In this document: positions 11,251-20,962 of the stretch, one piece after another
Position numbering within the stretch: the first letter of the stretch is position 1
How the letters are laid out: every line of letters starts with the position of its first letter
NCBI GenBank assembly: GCA_964304625.1
Contig: OZ199840.1
Span: 4,092,001 to 4,156,000, forward strand
Length of the DNA stretch: 64,000 bases
Source: Kudoa neothunni
Taxonomy: Eukaryota; Cnidaria
Reading direction: 5' to 3'
Notes under the pieces: generated by a model
What the model was told of the DNA's origin: nothing
Seen by the model: only the letters and a program-made list of their open reading frames with translations
Database searches by the model: none
Translations under genes and position numbers: made by a program

Positions 11251-11259
11251 TTTATTCAT

Positions 11260-11956
11260 TGAACGTTTAAATAAACTTCTATTTAGATCACAACGTCAAA
11301 AAATGCGCCAATACATTAGCAAAAATTCACGTGTTTAATAACGTCCCTAGGGGGGAAATATTTGTCAAAGTCTTCTATGGAATATCCTTTCAACATCAGT
11401 AAACTAATGAATATTACAAATTTGAAATAGGAAACTATTTCATGGAACGAAGCCTCAATGGAACACAATGCTGACTCAAAATATCATCAATCGCAATGCA
11501 CCTAATATTTTCTCACATAACGCCATTATTCAGCATTCTAAGCACATAAAACCCTTGAAAACCTTAAATTTCTTTTAAATTTTCATTTTAAAATTTTATT
11601 AATTAACTAACTAACTTTTAATAAATTTATCATTCCTTTAGTGGAATAATTATTTTATCGTCCCAAAAATAGACTCCAATAATTTTGTACTAAATATCAC
11701 AATGTTCCACAAATATTGTTAAATTAAGGATTGACATGACAAAAATACATATAATTATCTCCTTCTTTAATAAATCCCGAATTTGTAAGATAAAAATCAA
11801 GTTTAAGAATTCGCAACTCATTTGATAAAATTTTTTACAATACAATGAACTAACACTCGTATTGTTTGCTCAACTGAGGCTGCTTTTGTTGTGATTCTTT
11901 ACATCCCAAATGATCAATTGTTATTTTTCTACCTGACTTTTAGTATTAAATACAAT
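11260..11956. other. AT-rich spacer upstream of the NTPDase-like exons
   Basis: No gene recognised. The missing N-terminal exons of the apyrase-like gene would be expected here or further left, but I could not find the nucleotide-binding motifs of that family. Confidence 0.4.
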
Positions 11957-13352
11957 ATGAGGACTATAAACGAAATGATGAAAACTGATAAAGCTTTACT
12001 AAAAGATTATCTGACTATCAAAAACTTCCCAACAATAGAAATCCAAACCTTTTCCACAAACTCTTTATTAACTTATAGTTTCGCCAACGTGGATATAGAC
12101 AAAACAGTATATATTTTAGATTATTAATTTCATTTCATTAAGGTAATTACACCACATATAACATTAATATTCAGAGAAGATATTTTATTCATTGGATTTG
12201 ATACTGTAAACTCAAATAAAATCCCCGAGTCACTCATATACACAACTAATTTCGGCTCTCGCCAATATTCAATCTTCGCCAACACCTTTGTGTGTGCTTC
12301 TGTATTAGAAATTAAACTTCAGATTTATTATCAACTAATCAAAGTATAAGATACCGTTACATAATGTTTATAAGCGTATTATCGGTTTCTTAATTAATAT
12401 ATAGAATTCAAAAGGTACAAAAAACATTAAAAATTATTGCATACCGAAACAAAAAATAGTCAAATTTTACCCTCAATCTGTTAAAAGCATGTGCGTCGAA
12501 AATTCTGATATGCCTAATCGAGTGACATTTTCCGGATTATTCGACGAGGAAAACTGTATAAAATTAATTAAAAATATAATAACTAAAGGCAATCTTTATC
12601 CGGGTAAACTGACAAAAATAAACTTTGCCGAAATGAATCTACCATTATTGACAGATCCTAAAACTGACCTAGAAGTAAATTTGATGGGAATTTATTTCTA
12701 AATTATTAATTGAATATTATCCATCAAGTTATACACTTCTTTGATTAAAAGAGATGACAATAATGATGATATTCATAAAACCTTGGTTAAACATCAAAAA
12801 AAGTTTTGTAAACCAAGATTCTTAAGAAAATATGTATTTTGTTCAATTTTGAAATATTATTTCTTTTTTTTGCTAGGTCAAAACGTCGGATTCCCAATGT
12901 CTTCAAATAGTGTATTTGAGATATGTATTGAAAGATATTTTAGGTTTCAGCGGAAAAAATATTTATATAAATAACGAGTATGTTAGTTAATAATATGATT
13001 GAATTTAAAACTACTTATAGTCCTATGCCTGATTTGGTTCCCCAAAGAAAGGTTTTCGCTGATCCAAGAATAATTTACTATACAAGAAAAACTAGTCTCG
13101 TTGAGACTTCGTATTTCGTTAGATTTAACAATAACTTCAACTAATCAGCAACTCTCTAGTAGCCTACCAACCACCATCGTGGTTTCTACAACCACTTCTA
13201 TTGCCCCAATAGAAACCACGACTAGAAAAGCCTTATCAACAAGCAAGAAAGTACGACTTGGAATAGCACTAACACTCGCAATTGTTGCCTTGGGTGGTGT
13301 TACCGTGGCGGTCTACCTGAAAATAAAAAAAAACCCTGAAGAACAAATCTAA
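11957..13352 (+). CDS. NTPDase/CD39-like ecto-apyrase, C-terminal half, multi-exon
   Basis: At least seven short exons can be followed through introns of about 36-61 bases. The family pattern is visible in order: a degenerate counterpart of apyrase region 4 (SFANVDIDKT where a D-x-G-G motif is usual), YTTNFGSRQYSIFANTFVC matching the 'Y-x-L-Y-x-H-S-F-L' strand, NYCIPK (the 'NPC' segment), FSGLFDEENCIKLIKNII (the 'G-x-G-x-x-x-C' helix), a C-terminal Cys pair (KKFC, SDSQC) and YVLKDILGFSG. A threonine-rich stalk, one membrane helix (LGIALTLAIVALGGVTVAVYL) and a short basic tail close the protein, as in cell-surface NTPDases that hydrolyse extracellular nucleotides. The N-terminal half with the phosphate-binding loop is not found, so this may be a decayed or pseudoenzyme gene. 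Exon edges were inferred by eye. Confidence 0.6.
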
Positions 13353-13722
13353 TACATCCACCATTATGTTTATAACTAATAGTTACTCCATGTCGCTTGC
13401 CTTAATTTTGTGTAATCCCAAATTTGGTGAAATACTCATAATTTTTTTTTATTAAGCTACAAATTTTTATAATAAATGTAAATACATCTTTAACTAGAAT
13501 ATTTTTTTGTCTTTTTATTGTTCACAAGATAAACACACTGGCGTAGTTTATTAGGCTGTGGAGTTCTAGCTGTTAAGACAGATTCCGTGACTATAGTAGG
13601 CGTTGCAGCGAGTAACATGGAACTCCTCGCCTCTTCTTTGTTAATGTATTTGTATTATATAAGTTGTACTTACGTATGTTCGATAGTGCACGATGGGACT
13701 GCGTAAAATGATCACCGTACAT
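13353..13722. other. 3' flank with a small GC-rich patch
   Basis: An aataaa-like signal lies near 13470 after the apyrase-like gene. About 13540-13640 is richer in GC than its surroundings but has no frame or RNA fold that I recognise. Confidence 0.35.
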
Positions 13723-13990
13723 CAAGGGTGGGCAAACTTTTCTGTCCGCGGGCCGCAATATTCAAAAATAGTCTGTTTATTAATGTTAGAATGCGAACAA
13801 AACAATAATTTTTTATTTTAAATTAATTTAGTTTAAATAAGGCTTTCATTGATTACGTTTTTTAAAAATTTTAAATACTGTTTACCCAATAAGAAATTTT
13901 GGAGTCGCGGAGAATTTTATGGTGTATAACACAATGAAATGACATTGTACTATGCATTGAAAAGTCTATTTTGATTTTATTATTAAGAAA
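13723..13990 (+). mobile_element. hAT end fragment
   Basis: It starts CAAGGGTGGGCAAACTTTT followed by ccgcgggccgc, the well-known hAT/Charlie-type tip. The next 150 bases (agaatgcgaacaaaacaataatttttta) match the element at 52830, so both are one family. The right end was not found and the limit given is approximate. Confidence 0.55.
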
Positions 13991-14266
13991 TTTCACAATA
14001 CAAGAGTGTTTTCCTGAATGAAGGAACGCCATCATTTGTTATGCTGCCAAGTTTAGCCAAACATAAACCAAAACTAATTAAACTGGTTATTAAATGGGTC
14101 GACAAATCTTTTTTCTATCGCTCCCCACATTTTTCAAACGCACATAAAAAGGATATTCAGAACAAATCTAGCTGCAGCAATAAGGAGTGAATTGAAGAAA
14201 TTCTAATTGATTCGCTCAATAAAATTGTGCGAACTTTATAAAAAGAGAACCCTTTAAATTCTATCA

Positions 14267-14449
14267 CAGTGGTTCTTAACCTTTTTTACTTGCGGACTCC
14301 TAATGTGTTCAATGGACTTATCACGGACCTCATCATGTTTTAATGCATGATCCAATCATATATATAAATATTTTAGCCTTTTCATTCTCATTTTCCATTT
14401 TGGGGACTGATTAAAAAATATTTTAAATCATTTATTTTTAAATTATATA
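14267..14449 (+). mobile_element. hAT left tip, second family
   Basis: CAGTGGTTCTTAACCTTTTT and then gcggactcc form a typical hAT tip. No partner end was found. The fragment is interrupted or replaced at 14450 by a different repeat. Confidence 0.45.
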
Positions 14450-14882
14450 CAGTCGGCAACCGATTTTACGCACTGCGGATTTTATGCATTTTTTTAAGGA
14501 ATATCTTTGAGATTCATATTTAGTATGTATATACCAGGCATGTGGTGTCAGGGTAAGCAGTGTCTTTCCTGAGAATACAAAACACCAACAAAAATTTGTG
14601 TATAAAAATAGTTTATATTTAATTTAATATTCTTATATTAATTTATATTCTTATTTTGTATAAAATAGAAAAAAGTTCGAAAAGTTTTTGAATGTATAAG
14701 CATAAACCAGCGCTGCCTCCAGATCCCCCTATTAATTCTACAGGAGCATCCAAAACTAGCACTTGTCGCATGCTCAAGTTAACACACGGCGTTCTATTGG
14801 CCACTCGATGCAGAATCTTTGCTGCCTCTCGAACACTCTCAGCTCAATATTCAACATCCAAAATTTTTACTAACTTTTTTTG
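14450..14882. mobile_element. Tigger-type (pogo) left tip and unidentified GC-richer block
   Basis: The sequence CAGTCGGCAACCGATTTTACG after a TA resembles Tigger terminal repeats. From 14692 to 14880 the base composition rises and the minus strand reads an open stretch (AESVREAAKILHRVANRT). I do not recognise that peptide. No right terminal repeat was found. Confidence 0.35.
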
Positions 14883-17639
14883 ACAACTTTTATTTTCTTT
14901 TTTTCAAGTATTAGTTAATATATTTTTTATCTTTTATTTATAGGAACACTAAACATTACATTTTATGTAGCAAATCATTTTTTATGATTAAACTTTAATC
15001 ATTAATCTCTGTTTTGTTTAATTTAAAGATAATCGCAGGAATCATGAATAGTAGTGAATATCTTCAAACATTTTCAGGTTAAAGTTCACTTCAGCTTCGT
15101 GCGATATTGAAACCACATGCAATCTCTATTGTTCAGATTCTTATTTTAATATTAGCATTATTTTTTCATTTTTGGTAAGTTTATCTAGGTTGTATCTACT
15201 TAGAACATTTTTAACATTATCTTAAAGACAGTATGAAGCAAAATAATTAAAAGTTAAGTTCTACATTTATTATCAAGAAAAACGCCTATTATAGATATAT
15301 ATTTTTATATAATGTAATTTAATAAGTTAAAAAATACTGTAAATCATCTATTTTAGTTTATAGATTTTTGTACCTGTTTTTTATTTTTTAAAATAAAAGT
15401 TATATCTTTTTTCCACTAAAATTGTTTCAAATTATTTTTTTAAGTTAAGTTGTTTATAATTTTTGGGTTTTATATTTTTCATCGTGTGTTAAAAAAATGA
15501 ATATCCATTTATTTCCCGTATAAGAAATTAATTTGTTTCTAATGATATCAACATTAATAAAATATACAAAATACTATTTAGTGAATAACATGCGTATTAA
15601 CTATTATGCAATAATATGGATTTACTCAATTTATAGTTATATTAGGTAAACTTAATAATGTGACCTAATATTAAACCTCATGTTACATTTACTAATTATA
15701 TTAAAGAGAAATATATATGTTTTTGATATTATAAATTACGCGTGCGCATTAATATATATTATAGCACATGTATATAAAATTTGGGCTTAAAATTATAAAA
15801 ACAAACAATTATACTTTAATAATTAAATATTACACGTTAATTTTTATTAAAACTAGCGGGAACTGCCCAGCGTTGCTTGGGGAAGATTTCGCATAGATAC
15901 GTTTCTTAACAATACTCGAAAAATATATTTAAGCCTAAAATTAACCCATAGATGCAAAATAACTAAAAATTTGTAAGCAGTATACTTTAACGCTTTGGAT
16001 TATGAAGTTTAAATTATGTTCATTTCTTTGGTGTGTTCCAATCCTGGCGTTCATTTAAAATTTTGTGGCTCGGCACCAACGCTAAATAAGTTTACGACAG
16101 CATCGTATTCTTTTCATTCCCGAATTATTTAAATCCCGTTAAAGTGTTATCTAAAACGTTATTTTTTGGTCGGAGGATTTTTGAAAGTCGAATTCCGGCC
16201 TCGCTCGATAACTGTGTGTACCACTAACTTTTTAAGAGATAAAAAAATGGAAAAAGTAATAGAGATAGAAGAAAACGTATGAAAATTAATTGATATTGCT
16301 AAAATTAATATCCTTTGGTCCGCAAAAACTTTAATGCGCTTTTTCTAACAAATAATTTAAATAATCGGATGAAGTAACCATACAACCATCTGCACTGAAT
16401 TGAATCACTGAAAGTTCAACATAACGGACCGTTTCAAAGAAATCTACGGACAAGATACTTGCGTTATAGTGCTTCAACCTATCTGATTATAACACGCATA
16501 ACCAACTAAATAATAATGCAAATATTGACATTTGTTCGTAACTAAATCCACTAATAGAGTCTTCAATATGTGTTTATCAAGTCAATTACATTAAAACTCC
16601 TGATATAAGGAATTTATTTGAGTAAATAATAAAATAAACGCACAAATCTTATACGTAATGACAGATGGCATCGTTCAATTAACATATGATAGAGTATATA
16701 ATGGAGATAGTTAACTTCAACCGACCATCACCATGACATAAGCAAGCGCCAATCCTATAGTTGAGCTCATGTAATCCGATAAACAACTTTAAATCGACAA
16801 AATCACTATTTCATAAATACCTTTTGGAAACTTTAATGGTCCGAAAACAATTAAGCGATTTTTTTAAATATCGCAAATTTATAAAATTTTTATGGAAGTG
16901 TCTATTGGCCGGAACAAATTGTTTTTACCTGTTTAGGGGATTCTTTTTAAATTTTAATGAGTCAAAAAATTATTAAAATGGGTTATATGTTAATGTGAAA
17001 AAATAAAAGAATTTTGTCTTTAGGATTCTGTGATATAAGGCGTTACTTAGGAAAGACCCATCCTCATCATTATTGTAATTTATCGCTGTAAATGCTCTAT
17101 TTTCTTCATAAACTTGTTTCACGTTTGAATGAAATGTTTTTATGATTTTTTATCAGTAAGAAATTTATTCGTTCCACGTATTGTGCAATAATAATTTTCT
17201 GATATGATATATCCGTGCTATATTCATAGTTTTAAATGAATTCACTGTTTTAATCATGTTATTTGCTATTTTTAATATTTTTTAATTGAATTCAACCATA
17301 TAAATGGTTGTCGTAAACCCAAAACTCCAAATAGCGTCAAATGTCCGACATTGATATTTTTTATAATATCGGTATAAAATCACTCAATGTAAATAAATGT
17401 TGTGAATATGATTTTTTTATTTGAAAATGAATCAAATTTGTTGATTTATACCTAATTTAATGTCACCTAATCAGGACACTTCACATACTCCCTTATTTAG
17501 ACTTCGCATACAAACTGAATTTTGACGGTACTGGTTGAAATTTAATGTTCTCAATTAAAATATTTAATTGTTATTATCCACTATAACAATTTTATTCATA
17601 TTTGGACCATTATTTTCAACGTTTAAAAATATAACTTTT
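14883..17639. other. AT-rich region with one unclassified repeat-like patch
   Basis: No host gene is seen. From about 15854 the sequence tagcgggaactgcccagcgt stands out in GC and resembles the start of unclassified interspersed repeats common in invertebrate genomes. More ordered sequence continues to about 16560 without a usable frame. I could not assign it to a class. Confidence 0.3.
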
Positions 17640-19091
17640 TATTGGTGATTTTATTCAAAAAAAGATGAACTTATTAGTTCAAACGTTTCAATTGACCGAA
17701 TACGAGTTTTACGGGGAAAATACACTCAGGTTGAAGGTGAGTTGTATAATTGGATAGTTAGCATGCGAGAAAAAAAGAAAAACATCTCAAAATTTATAAT
17801 TAAAGAAAAGGCGATGCTTATAGCAAATGATCTTCTAGCCAAAGATTTTCATTACAGTAGTGGGTGGTTTTGTAATTTAAAAAACGGTTCAGTTTGGAAA
17901 ATCAAAAGCTTCACGGTGAGGCAGGTAGTGCGAATGTGATGGCAACAAATGAATGGATTGGACAATATTCGGATGTATTAAGTAATTACAATCATGAAAA
18001 TATATTTAATCTTGACGAATTTGCTTTTTTTACGAACATCTTCCCACATGTACTTATACAACAAAAGACGAAATCGAAGTGAGGGGTTGTAAACGATCAA
18101 AAAAAAGAGTGACCGTGTTGGTAACTGCATCATTGGTAAGTTTCAAAAGCCACGTTGTTTTAAAGGGGTGAATGATTTCCCTTGCAAATATTTCTCTCAA
18201 AAAATGGTTGGATGTCAGCAGGTATTTTCTATGAGATACTAAAAGATTTTGACAATAAATTTTTTCGAGAAAGTAGGAACGTTCTTATGTTATTAGATCA
18301 ATACCCTTCTCATCCTCAATCAATTAATTCATTTACAAACATCAAATTATTTTTTCTCCCAAAAAATGCCACCAGCATTGTACGCATTGTACAGCCAATG
18401 GATCTCAGTGTTATTAATAGTCTTAAGGCAAACTACGGAAAAATAATGGCCCAAAATCTTATATTTGACGACGATGCTACAAATATTCTGAAATACACCA
18501 TATTAGATTTCCTAAATACATTAAACAATGCTCGGAAACAGTTAATAATTCAGTTATAATAAATTGTTTCAAAAAAGCTCCTATTTTGGGTAGTGATATT
18601 TTTGTTGATTTCGAAATATCTAATATACACACAGAAAAATCATTAATTGATTCGAATTATGAAAATTATGAAATTATTGATGGTATTAATTGTTGCTTAT
18701 CTGATTTGATTATATTAGATGACCTCGATGATGTTGACGTTATGAAAGAGGCTGAAACTGTTCATAATGATACATTTGACAGCTCCAACACAAGAAAATT
18801 AAAAAATTCTATATGCACACAAGACTCTAATTTTGATTTGGAAAAAGAAACAACTATAAGCCTCGATCAACACAATTAGAAAGATCTTTCCAACCGAAAA
18901 ACCTGCATAGATCACTTATACGAAATATTTAAAAAGCGAGAGAAACAAATTAAAATAGATAGCTATTTCATCAAAAAATACAAGTATTATTTGTATTTGC
19001 ACGTGCGCGAAGCCTCGATATTGCGAGTGGCCTTGCTATTGTGTGGTAAATTGCATTTCCCAAAAAACCTCCCTATATCGAGGCCCTACTG
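17640..19091 (+). mobile_element. Tigger/pogo transposon, left end not found
   Basis: The right end reads ...cctccctatatcgaggccCTACTG followed by TA, matching Tigger ends (inverted form CAGTAGGGCCTCGA). An internal near-repeat, cctcgatattgcgagtggcc, lies about 70 bases inside. The transposase remnant occupies 17680-18880. I could not find a CAGTAGGG left end, so the 5' limit is set by the first transposase-like codons. Confidence 0.65.
17690..18879 (+). pseudogene. Tigger/jerky-like transposase pseudogene
   Basis: A CENP-B-type helix-turn-helix piece (LYNWIVSMREKKKNIS...KEKAMLIANDL, then GWFCNLKN) is followed in another frame by EWIGQYSDVLSNY and the first catalytic Asp in IFNLDEFAFF. After a break come KRVTVLVTASL, KPRCFKGVNDFP, KNGWMSAGIFYEIL, the second Asp in VLMLLDQYPSHP, the stretch FLPKNATSIV, and QPMDLSVINSLK with the third acidic residue. 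A C-terminal acidic tail runs to 18879. Frame changes occur near 17890, 18080 and 18180 and a stop near 18559. All three acidic residues remain recognisable but the gene is dead. Confidence 0.82.
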
Positions 19092-19165
19092 TATGTTCAA
19101 TTTACAACTCGGGTGAACTCGTGGTCACCTATTAAAGATTAATACTTAATTTTTATATTTTAAAC

Positions 19166-19696
19166 CAGTGGTAGGCACTACTTTTGGTTCTGCGGGCCAC
19201 ATTGGCTCATTACAAAAGCTTGGAGGGCCGCATTGTTGATTAAATGTTTTCTGACATTTTTGGTACAATAAAAAAGTTAGTGTATAAATTAATTTGAAAA
19301 AATAGAAATTTGGTGATCGGCATACTATTGCAAGTTTCGATCGGAATAATAGATTTTATCGCTTTTCAAATATGTTAATAAATTAGATTTTTTCAAACTC
19401 GGCGAATGTAATGGAAAATATGGATATGGTTCTTATTGCGTCAAACCTAATTTATGTATGAGTATCGCATCCTCATATGTTTTTCTGCTATTTAGTTATT
19501 TTTAGATTCTTTTTGTTGTGAATTGAATCTCGTGTTCCATTCTTTCTTAAGTTTATGACGTGATTTCGTTTTAAAGGCGTATTAGATCTTACCTCATTCA
19601 CGTTTACATATGATAATCATAGGTACGATGCAAGCATACGTAAAATATAGAATCAGATAATAAACTCGAACGCGGGCCTCACTTTGCCCACCACTG
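19166..19696. mobile_element. hAT MITE with perfect 8-base target duplication
   Basis: The element starts CAGTGGTAGGCACTAC with tgcgggccacattggc and ends gcgggcctcactttgcccaccactg. Immediately outside both ends is ttttaaac (19158-19165 and 19697-19704), an exact 8-base duplication as expected for hAT. It is 531 bases long and noncoding. The perfect duplication suggests the insertion is young relative to the other hAT scraps here. Confidence 0.9.
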
Positions 19697-19704
19697 TTTT
19701 AAAC

Positions 19705-20200
19705 ATATGTATGCATGTTTCTTCATAAATAAGAATATAAATAGACATTCATTTGACGCGCAGCAAAGGATTAAACAAATTTTCATTATTTTGCACTGGA
19801 AAAAATTATTCGGAGTTCGAACACACTCTAGAACGGATTATGGTCAAAGTCCGAAGTTGCACTGTATGCGAATATTGAAAACGACCAAAGATTGCTCATA
19901 TAAGAGCTCATGGTCCCTAGCTTGCCCATCCCAGGTCCCAAAAATGACCAAAATTGCACACTGTAATTGCGTAACCATTTCTAAATCCCACAAAGAAATA
20001 TCGATAGTTCGCTGCACAAACATCAACATACTTAAAAAGAGAAAACTCCGGTCTCTGAAAATTTTAATTTGTAAAAATATACCTAAATAAAACCTAGACT
20101 AGTTAAGGAAACAAAACAGCGCGATATGGACGAAAGCGAAAAAAGACAGTTGCCGAATCGAAAAAATATTTCATACAAAACAAACAAAGTTCAACAAAAA
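19705..20200. other. spacer downstream of histone H3 with an unassigned GC-richer island
   Basis: About 19800-20030 is open on both strands (a 127-residue frame on plus, 61 residues on minus) and has a GC content clearly above the flanks, with the words ggtccctagcttgcccatcccagg. Neither peptide is familiar and no spliceosomal or other known small RNA motif was recognised. I see no canonical histone 3' stem-loop between the H3 stop and this island. Confidence 0.35.
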
Positions 20201-20620
20201 TCAAACTTTTTCACCACGAATGCGGCGAGCAAGTTGAATATCGCGAGACATGATGGTGACCCTCTTGGAGTGGATAGCAATGAGATTGGAGTCCTCGAAC
20301 ATTCCAATCAAATAAGCTTCGGTGGCTTCTTGGAGGGCAGACACAGCAGATTGCTGGAATCTCAAGTCTGTTTTGTAGTCTTGAGCAATCTCTCTGACCA
20401 ATCTTTGGAAAGGCAACTTTCTAATGAGGAGCTCAGTAGATTTTTGGTATCTTCTGATTTCTCTCAAAGCGACAGTCCCAGGTCTGAATCTGTGTGGCTT
20501 TTTGACTCCACCCATGGATGGGATGGTTTTCCTGGAAGACTTGGTAGCCAGTTGCTTCCTGGGCGCCTTTCCTCCTGCTCCTCCAGTGGTCTTTCTAGCG
20601 GTCTGTTTAGTTCTAGCCAT
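20201..20620 (-). CDS. divergent histone H3 variant with tail insertion
   Basis: A single 139-residue frame, about three residues longer than canonical H3. It packages DNA in nucleosomes as a dimer with H4. The tail begins [13 protein letters not shown] and then carries three extra residues (AGG) before the [10 protein letters not shown] block, so the lysines equivalent to K14, K18, K23 and K27 are shifted by three. Ser10 and Ser28 equivalents are threonine (ARKT, SRKT). A serine at the H3.3-type position 31 is kept (IPSMGG). The histone fold is complete ([22 protein letters not shown]) with SAVSALQEA at the chaperone-recognition site, Cys110 replaced by Ile (SNLIAIHSK) and an altered end, RIRGEKV. 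It has no intron and its GC content is much higher than its surroundings. It resembles a canonical or replacement H3 rather than a centromeric one, since loop 1 and the fold are conserved. Confidence 0.95.
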   Translation of the reverse strand: MARTKQTARKTTGGAGGKAPRKQLATKSSRKTIPSMGGVKKPHRFRPGTVALREIRRYQKSTELLIRKLPFQRLVREIAQDYKTDLRFQQSAVSALQEATEAYLIGMFEDSNLIAIHSKRVTIMSRDIQLARRIRGEKV

Positions 20621-20962
20621 TTCGTGCGATAACTATCATTGTAACCCCGCATGACCTTTTTATTGTTTGTTGTTTATTATTAGCGCTGACCGCACGCGGC
20701 GGCGTTTTCGTGCTGAATTGTATTTGCGATGTTTAAGTTTATGGAAAGCAGAAATCGTATTTTTTATTGTAGTAAACTCTGTATTTATTAATTTCCAGTC
20801 AAAAAGATACACATATACAAAAATACATAAAATATATAAGAGTATAAATCGTTATTTCCGATACTTTCCGAAGGTTTTGCAACAACATTATATAATGGAT
20901 CGGTATAGCGGCAATTCACAGATTATTAATCTGTTATGTGGATTAGCGGTTTGTCACCAACC

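Noticed and set aside
14692-14883. 63-residue plus-strand frame in a GC-richer block
   Set aside because: No family match, no splice context, and it lies beside a Tigger-type tip; the block is more likely transposon-derived.
19707-20090. 127-residue plus-strand frame
   Set aside because: It spans an AT-rich and a GC-richer part without motif, and an open frame also exists on the other strand, so coding status is unsupported.
20126-20632. 168-residue plus-strand frame rich in Ser and Leu
   Set aside because: It is the antisense shadow of the histone H3 gene.
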